DNA of 64,000 nucleotides. Source: Betaproteobacteria bacterium (GTDB taxonomy: Bacteria > Pseudomonadota > Gammaproteobacteria > Burkholderiales > Thiobacillaceae). Shown piece after piece: positions 58,849-64,000 of this stretch. The notes beneath the pieces were generated by a model. That model was not told the DNA's origin, did no database searches, and worked only from the letters and a program-made list of their open reading frames with translations. The stretch is taken from NCBI GenBank assembly GCA_020061585.1, contig JAGUXX010000118.1:23843-87842 (forward strand), in the 5' to 3' direction. Numbering within the stretch: position 1 is the first letter of the stretch; every line of letters begins with the position of its first letter. The position numbers and the translations under genes were made by a program.

Positions 58849-59196
58849 ATAAATGCTTACGAATCCGGCTTGGTTTCATCCAATTCCGTCATTCCGCCCC
58901 GGTTTACCTAGCTCCGGGGTGACGACCAAGCCGGAATCCAGCGAAATCAACTACCTGGACCCCGACTTTCGCCGGGGTGACGAATTGATCCGCGTGTCCC
59001 TATGCCGTGGTCGTCATCACTGCCGTCGCGCATCTCAAGCGCTGCCCGTTTTATTGGGGCAAGCGGCGCCGGAGAGGGATGACGGATTCTGGTTATGCGG
59101 CGGTTAAATCCGCAAGTTGCCGCAGTTTGAAGTCAGGATCGCGGTTTTTTCCCCGTCCGCACCACCGAAGCCGAGACTCACCTCAACTGACCCGAT
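58849..59196. other. Gene-free stretch with REP-like repeat
   Basis: No gene. The first half is the repeat at 58886-58983; the second half contains another GGATGACGGATTC fragment near 59079, typical repeat debris. Confidence 0.5.
58886..58983. repeat. REP-like element, second copy
   Basis: Two hairpins, CCCCGG(T3ACCTAGCT)CCGGGG and ACCCCG(ACTTTCGC)CGGGGT, with GTCATTCCG at the left end and CCGGGGTGACG at the right end. Same architecture as 18316-18389. Confidence 0.7.
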
Positions 59197-60174
59197 CTAC
59201 ACCATGTCGCCCATATCGAGTTCGATGTAATGCATGGACGCGAAGCCATATTCCTCGGGGCGCGTCGGCAGCTTGCGGCAGAGCATGGATTCCACTCGTG
59301 CCGCCTGTATCTGCGCCGGGTCTATCAGTTCGGGATACAAGCGGTGATGTTGTTCGACCGCGTCGGCCCGCGCGCGCGCCAGGCGTTCAAGACGCATGCG
59401 TTCGTCGCGCGCTAGCGTCGGCAGCAGCAACAGGCAGGGCGCTTGCCTGTCCAGATAGGCGCGCGCCAGTTGCGCGTAGGTGTCGCCATGGCCGGTTTCG
59501 GCGAGGAAATAACGGGGAAACGCGGCGGCCGGCAGGCGGGTCGGCAGGCGGCGGGTTTCGCCTTGTATCGCGCCCAACACGGTCGCGTCGCCATCGCCAT
59601 CGCCTTCGCGGCGCACCCAGATCGCCGCTGGTCGGGAAGTGGCGAGTTGCCGGACATGTTCGGTCAGCGCGTCGGCGGCATTCACCGCGCCGGCGCAGGC
59701 GAAATCCTGACGCGCGCAAGCGCCGATCCGCCAGGTCAAGGGCAGATCCAGATCCATTTCGCTGGCATCGGTGGCGCTGGCCAGCAATGCCAGCGGCGCC
59801 GAGTTGGCATCCAGCAACCAGAGCTCGTAGATGTCGAGAAATGGGAACACCGGCGCTTGATGCGCTTGCAACAGGTAGGCGTACAGCGCGGCGCCTTCCT
59901 GCTCCATGCGCCGAAAATCGGCCGAGGGATAGATCGGCCCGCGTTTCAGGCCGTGCTCCGGCGACCAGCGGCCAAAGCGGATATCGCTGACCAGAATCCG
60001 GTGGCTATGCGCCCTGGCGTCGTCGCTCAGGCCTTCGAGCAGCGCCTGATTACTGACGTACAAATCCCAGTTCCAGCCGTCCTGGGTCACCGCTTCCGCG
60101 CCGCGATGCCGGATCACGCGCATGACGCCGCGATACGGGTTTAACTGTCGCTGGGAATAACTGAGCATGACCAT
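59197..60174 (-). CDS. Protein of unknown function
   Basis: A 325-aa soluble protein, mostly alpha/beta, with no signal peptide. Notable stretches: QLNPYRGVMRVIRHRGAEAV, VFPFLDIYELWLLDANSAPL, WRIGACARQDFACAG, and a conserved-looking C-terminus (LYPELIDPAQIQAARVESML, EEYGFASMHYIELDMGDMV). It looks like a real gene on codon composition. I do not recognise the family. It lies 65 bp downstream of the SulP-adenosyltransferase gene on the same strand. Confidence 0.65.
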   Translation of the reverse strand: MVMLSYSQRQLNPYRGVMRVIRHRGAEAVTQDGWNWDLYVSNQALLEGLSDDARAHSHRILVSDIRFGRWSPEHGLKRGPIYPSADFRRMEQEGAALYAYLLQAHQAPVFPFLDIYELWLLDANSAPLALLASATDASEMDLDLPLTWRIGACARQDFACAGAVNAADALTEHVRQLATSRPAAIWVRREGDGDGDATVLGAIQGETRRLPTRLPAAAFPRYFLAETGHGDTYAQLARAYLDRQAPCLLLLPTLARDERMRLERLARARADAVEQHHRLYPELIDPAQIQAARVESMLCRKLPTRPEEYGFASMHYIELDMGDMV

Positions 60175-60238
60175 GCGCGAACGCTATCAGGCCTGGCCCG
60201 CAACGATCAAGCTGGCAGCTTTGCGCCGCCTCGTCCGA

Positions 60239-62671
60239 TCAATGCTCCTCGCGCGATGCCGGGCCGCGCCAGACCGGTTCGGTTTGTCCGGCATTGCGAT
60301 TGATGCGCCTTGACAGCACAAACAGCAGTTCAGCCAGGCGATTGAGGTACTGCAGCAGACTGGGTGAGATTGTTTCCTGCGCCGCCAGGCGGGCCAGCCG
60401 GCGTTCGGCGCGGCGGCAGACGCTGCGGCAGACGTGCGCCTGGGCGGCGGCCGGGTCGCCGCCGGGGAGGACGAATTCGGTCAACGTCGGCAGGCCGGCG
60501 GTCAGGCGGGCGAGGGTCTGGTCGAGGTTGAGCACGTGTTCCGCCTCGATTTGCGAGACTTCCGGCCAGGACAATTCGGCGCCCAGATTGAACAGATCGT
60601 GCTGAATTTCGCGCAGCAGGACGCGGTTTTCTTCCGACATCGCGGTGTCGATCAGCACGCCGATCTGGCTGTTGAGTTCGTCGACCGCGCCGATCGCTTC
60701 GATGCGTGGCGCGTGCTTCGGCAGCCGCGTGCCATCGGCCAGGCCGGTGCTGCCGTCGTCGCCACCGCGCGCGACGATTTCGGTCAGCCGCCGGTAACCG
60801 AGGTTGGGCACATCCGGCAGCGGTTTGATTTCATCCGCCGGGCGGGCTTCGCCGTTGGGCAGGTATTGGCGGCATTCGCGGAAAATGCGCGATTTGCAGT
60901 TGCGGCAGATTTCCGCGTCGAGACGCGGGTAGATGCCGGCGATCGAGTCGGGTTTGTGGCCGAACACGTTGTCGGCGCCGATGTCGGCTTCGTAGCCGCC
61001 TTTCTTCAGCATGTTGCAGGTCGATTCGCGCACGCCGCACAGGTACAGCGCGCCGCCCAGCCGGCGGCGCCGCACGGCTTCGTGGGCCAGCATTTCGGCG
61101 CCGGCCAGGTCGATGTTGTTGATGCCTTTGGAGAACAGCAGCACGCTTTTCTGGCTCGGCACATGTTCGTCGACGGCGACCAGGGCCTGCTGGATGTGGT
61201 CGACCGCGCCGTAGAAGATCGAGCCTTCCAGACGCAATAGTTTGAGTTGCGGGCAATCCGGTTCGGCGCCGGTTTCGATGATGAACTTGCGGCGTGGATT
61301 GTCGGGGTCCTTGGCATCCGGCACCAGCGAGCGGATCGCCGGCTTGGAGGTGCGCGACAGATAGAAGATCAGCGAGGTGACGATGCCGATGAAGATGCCT
61401 TTTTCCAGGTCGATGACGGTGCCGAAGAAACTCACGCCGAGCACCACGGCTTCTTCCCGATGGGCTTTCAGGATGGCGCCGATATGGTGGAAGTCGATCA
61501 GATTCCAGGCCACCAGGAACAGCACGGCGGCCATCGCCGGTATCGGCAGGTGCGCGGCGAGCGGCGCCACCATGAACAGAATCAGCAGCAGGAACAAGGA
61601 CGAGAACACCGCCGCCAGCGGCGTGCGCGCGCCGGATTCGTAGTTGACGCCGCTGCGGTTGAACGAGCCGCTGGAGGCGTAGGCGGAGAAGAAGCTGCCG
61701 AACAGGTTGGAAAGACCCTGGCCGATGAACTCCTGGTTGCCGTTGATGTGCTGTTCCGACTTGATGGCGATCGAGCGCGAGATCGATACCGCTTCGGTCA
61801 ACGCCAATACGGTGACCGCCAACGCCGAGAAGATGGTGTTGTTCAGCGTGGCCAGCGAGAAATCCGGCATCGACAGCGGCGGCAGGCTAGCGGCCAGCGC
61901 GCCGACGGTCTTGATGCCGGTGGCGGCGTTGCCGAATTGCGCGTCCAGCAGCGCCGCGACCAGACCACCGGCCACCATGGCCACGATCATGTAGGGAATC
62001 TGCTTCAGATACTTGCGCGCCAGCAGGCCGGCGATCAGCGACACCACGGCGACGCTGGTGATGTACGGATTGATCTCGCCGATCTGGATCAGCAGTTGGC
62101 GCACGACTTCGAATGCCGATGCCCCGCGTTCGATGTCCAGGCCGAAGAAATTCTTCACCTGGCTGGCGGCGATCAGCAGCGCGGCGCCGGCGGTGAAGCC
62201 GATCACCACGGTATGCGAGATGAAATTGACCAGCGCGCCCATCTTGGCCAGGCCCATGATCAACTGGAACAGGCCGGTGAGGAAGGTCAAGGTCAGCACC
62301 ATGCCGATGAATTCCGGCGAGCCCGGTTCGGCGTAGGGCGACACCGAGGCGAACACGACGATGGAGATCGCCGTGGTGGGGCCGGAAACCAGATGCCAAC
62401 TGGAGCCGAACAAGGCGGCGATGACGGTCGGCACCATCGCCGCGTAGATGCCGTACTCCGGCGGCAAGCCGGCGATGGTGGCGAAGGCCACGGCCTGCGG
62501 CAGCACGATCAGCGCGCCGGTCAGGCCGGCGATGCCGTCGGCCTTCAGGCTGGCCTGATTGACCCGGTGCTGCCATTTCAGGAACGGCAGGAACTGGTAC
62601 AGCCAGAGATTGCAGGCGAGGAAGTTGTCGAAGCGTTGGTGTTTCAGGAAAGACATTTCTGGTCCAGACAT
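60239..62671 (-). CDS. SulP anion transporter-STAS fused to cobalamin adenosyltransferase
   Basis: An 810-aa fusion. Residues about 20-440 are a SulP/SLC26 transporter (QASLKADGIAGLTGALIVLP, GLPPEYGIYAAMVPTVIAAL) and about 465-575 a STAS domain. Residues 585-605 are a Cys-rich link (Cys589, Cys592, Cys600). From about 626 to the end is a PduO-type ATP:cob(I)alamin adenosyltransferase: RGGDDGSTGLADGTRLPKH, EAIGAVDELNSQIGVL, VLPGGDPAAAQAHVCRSVCR with RRAERR, and QYLNRLAELLFVLSRRINR. The usual TGD near the start of that domain is GGD here, and the usual Asp after LNRL(S) is Glu. No stop or start separates the parts. Start ATG 62671 or 62656; it overlaps the DUF1841 gene. Confidence 0.9.
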   Translation of the reverse strand: MSGPEMSFLKHQRFDNFLACNLWLYQFLPFLKWQHRVNQASLKADGIAGLTGALIVLPQAVAFATIAGLPPEYGIYAAMVPTVIAALFGSSWHLVSGPTTAISIVVFASVSPYAEPGSPEFIGMVLTLTFLTGLFQLIMGLAKMGALVNFISHTVVIGFTAGAALLIAASQVKNFFGLDIERGASAFEVVRQLLIQIGEINPYITSVAVVSLIAGLLARKYLKQIPYMIVAMVAGGLVAALLDAQFGNAATGIKTVGALAASLPPLSMPDFSLATLNNTIFSALAVTVLALTEAVSISRSIAIKSEQHINGNQEFIGQGLSNLFGSFFSAYASSGSFNRSGVNYESGARTPLAAVFSSLFLLLILFMVAPLAAHLPIPAMAAVLFLVAWNLIDFHHIGAILKAHREEAVVLGVSFFGTVIDLEKGIFIGIVTSLIFYLSRTSKPAIRSLVPDAKDPDNPRRKFIIETGAEPDCPQLKLLRLEGSIFYGAVDHIQQALVAVDEHVPSQKSVLLFSKGINNIDLAGAEMLAHEAVRRRRLGGALYLCGVRESTCNMLKKGGYEADIGADNVFGHKPDSIAGIYPRLDAEICRNCKSRIFRECRQYLPNGEARPADEIKPLPDVPNLGYRRLTEIVARGGDDGSTGLADGTRLPKHAPRIEAIGAVDELNSQIGVLIDTAMSEENRVLLREIQHDLFNLGAELSWPEVSQIEAEHVLNLDQTLARLTAGLPTLTEFVLPGGDPAAAQAHVCRSVCRRAERRLARLAAQETISPSLLQYLNRLAELLFVLSRRINRNAGQTEPVWRGPASREEH

Positions 62672-63075
62672 TCAAGGTAGGCCAGCGCGTCCGGCGGCTG
62701 GTGGTCGCGTTGCGCCCGCCAGATCATTTCCGCCAGGCAGTCCATCACCGCGTGCTGCGCGGCGTGTTCGTCGCCCAGGCGCGCGGCGAGCGCCAGATAG
62801 CGCGCCTTGACGCCGACAGGCTGGTCGATGGACAACTGTTCGCTGATCGACAGGTGCATGGACAGGTGCAGGAACGGATTGGTCTCGCCCATCTCCGGCA
62901 GCCATTCGCGTTGCTGGTAGCGTTCGGGTTGGGCCAGGATGGCATGGTATTCGGGATGCCGGGCGATATGCTCGACGGCGATCTGCTCCAGATCGCTGAG
63001 GGCTTGCCGGGCATTGAATTTCTGCCAGGCGGCGAAGAAGAAATCGCGAACTTGATCGCGGGTGGGGTTGAACAT
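62644..63075 (-). CDS. DUF1841 family protein
   Basis: A 143-aa protein with the family pattern MFNPTRDQVRDFFFAAWQKF, HPEYHAILAQPERY, NPFLHLSMHLSISEQLSIDQ and a helical C-terminus. Common in beta- and gammaproteobacteria; function unknown. Its end overlaps the SulP fusion gene start, implying co-transcription. Confidence 0.9.
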   Translation of the reverse strand: MFNPTRDQVRDFFFAAWQKFNARQALSDLEQIAVEHIARHPEYHAILAQPERYQQREWLPEMGETNPFLHLSMHLSISEQLSIDQPVGVKARYLALAARLGDEHAAQHAVMDCLAEMIWRAQRDHQPPDALAYLECLDQKCLS

Positions 63076-63093
63076 GGCGCGGCCTGTAGATCT

Positions 63094-64000
63094 TTATTGG
63101 TCGTAGCCCAGCGCCAGCACCGTGCTGTATTGCAGCAGACGATTGGCGCCGTCGAAGTGGGCGATCTCGCCGTTGCCGTAAAAGCCGATGAACGGCAGAC
63201 CGGGGTAGCGTTCGGCGAGGATTTTCTGGTCGCGGTCTTCGCCGCCGTAGAACATCGGGCCGCGCCCCATGCACGGGAACATCAGGCCGAAACGCGGCGG
63301 GGCGGCGGTCGCCGAGTCGAAGCGGTTCAACATCGCGGTCATGTCATCGGCGGCGGCTTTTGGTTTGCGCAGCGCCCAGAACAGCGCCTGGCCGGGGCTG
63401 AGCTGGCCGGCGATGGTCACCGATTGGTCGTCGCTGTTGACCGCCACCACCGGCAGCAGATGGAAGCGGCCTTCCGCCACGGCGTTGCGCGGGTCGCCAT
63501 AGGGGATGCCGGCCATCAGCAGATGCGTCGGAATGCGCGCCGGCGCGCGCACACCGAGCGGCAGTTCGGCGGCCAGACTGGGCAGCGCCCGGCGCCCGCC
63601 GAGGACCTGCACGTCATGGCCGGCGACCCGGTCGAGCGGCTGGGGTTGGGTCAGCGCATGGATGCCCTGGGAGAAATCGATGCGCGAATTCGCGCCGTGC
63701 AGCGCCAACTCGGCCCGGCCATCGTCCTGGATGCGCGCGTTCTGCCACACCGAAAACAATCCCTGGCCGGTGGCGTCGCCGGAAACCCCGCCGTAACGCG
63801 GCGATCCGGATTGCAGCCAGGCCAGGTCGAGCGCGTTCGGGGCGCAGAACGTCAGCACCGTGTCGCCGTCGGCTTGCAGCGGATGCAGGTTGACGCCATC
63901 GCCCAGGACCAGAGCGACGGCGGCTGGCGCGTCGAGCACCCATTCGTGCTGGTCGAACACCCCGGCGGCGGTGCAGCCGGCCACCTGGGTACAGCCGCCG
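63094..64000 (-). CDS. FIST-domain protein (5' end beyond window)
   Basis: At least 302 aa of a FIST sensory-domain protein: QVAGCTAAGVF is the FIST_N signature, and GLMFPCMGRGPMFYGGEDRD, PGLPFIGFYGNGEIAHF are the FIST_C signature. FIST proteins are thought to bind small ligands such as amino acids in signal transduction. The open frame runs through the right edge (upstream codons read GGCTQ), so the true start lies outside. It ends 18 bp before the DUF1841 gene. Confidence 0.88.
   Translation of the reverse strand, partial: GGCTQVAGCTAAGVFDQHEWVLDAPAAVALVLGDGVNLHPLQADGDTVLTFCAPNALDLAWLQSGSPRYGGVSGDATGQGLFSVWQNARIQDDGRAELALHGANSRIDFSQGIHALTQPQPLDRVAGHDVQVLGGRRALPSLAAELPLGVRAPARIPTHLLMAGIPYGDPRNAVAEGRFHLLPVVAVNSDDQSVTIAGQLSPGQALFWALRKPKAAADDMTAMLNRFDSATAAPPRFGLMFPCMGRGPMFYGGEDRDQKILAERYPGLPFIGFYGNGEIAHFDGANRLLQYSTVLALGYDQ

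Noticed and set aside
62660..62700. A cobalamin riboswitch controlling the SulP-adenosyltransferase gene
   Set aside because: The start overlaps the DUF1841 coding region, leaving no leader; no B12-box-like sequence seen there.
1..64000. CRISPR array
   Set aside because: No regularly spaced identical short repeats were seen; the repeats found are paired palindromes or single direct duplications.

Overview
The window looks like chromosomal DNA of a GC-rich, facultatively anaerobic, sulfur-oxidising proteobacterium, most likely a betaproteobacterium of the Rhodocyclales/Nitrosomonadales type. That placement is inferred from gene content: flavocytochrome c sulfide dehydrogenase, periplasmic nitrate reductase, class III ribonucleotide reductase, DsrE-like protein, several c-type cytochromes, cytochrome c', VF530, PhnA and DUF1841. 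No 16S rRNA or other taxonomic marker is present.

Layout. (1) 1-8.8 kb: a Crp/Fnr regulator, a FadL-type porin overlapping a very large MalT-like/SARP-type regulator, a small secreted-protein/DsrE/cytochrome c set, and a radical SAM + PPOX pair. (2) 8.9-16.1 kb: class III ribonucleotide reductase whose glycyl-radical segment is a separate 65-aa gene, preceded by a perfect 30-bp palindrome; a molybdopterin oxidoreductase; an HPP membrane protein divergent from a LysR regulator. (3) 16.1-25.9 kb, the most interesting block: a PAS/sigma-54 activator and a CZB zinc-binding protein, then a sigma-54-type promoter with a 23-bp inverted repeat upstream, then rhodanese, DUF302 protein, a protein of about eleven NP repeats, dihaem cytochrome c, FccB-like flavoprotein, NapA of the long (919 aa) Campylobacterota-like type, and NapB. 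No NapC, NapGH, NapF or NapD is present. I read this as a regulated periplasmic sulfide-to-nitrate electron-transfer module.

(4) 26-38.9 kb: a TauD-like dioxygenase, then a decayed integrative element. It has an IS remnant, a broken sugar dehydrogenase gene, a MobH/TraI_2 relaxase, a TraD coupling protein, a membrane protein, an EEP nuclease, an AbiE type IV toxin-antitoxin pair, and a tyrosine integrase beside a 47-nt 3' fragment of tRNA-Asn (attachment site). No mating-pore genes are visible. (5) 39-51.8 kb: ordinary chromosomal genes, including PhnA, VF530, a PAS-GGDEF-EAL-CZB protein, a radical SAM protein, a TlpA-like redoxin with an unusual N-terminus, MutY, cytochrome c' with cytochrome b561, MgtE, and LysR divergent from pirin.

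(6) 51.9-58.9 kb: an accessory patch bounded by two 254-bp direct repeats (about 93% identical). It holds a GlxA-type regulator, sterol desaturase, GNAT, homocysteine methyltransferase, a deleted GNAT pseudogene and a cytidine deaminase gene split by a 93-bp insertion. Beyond it are a DUF4143-type ATPase and HicAB. (7) 59-64 kb: an unrecognised protein, a SulP-STAS transporter fused in frame to a complete PduO-type cobalamin adenosyltransferase domain, DUF1841, and a FIST-domain protein cut by the window edge.
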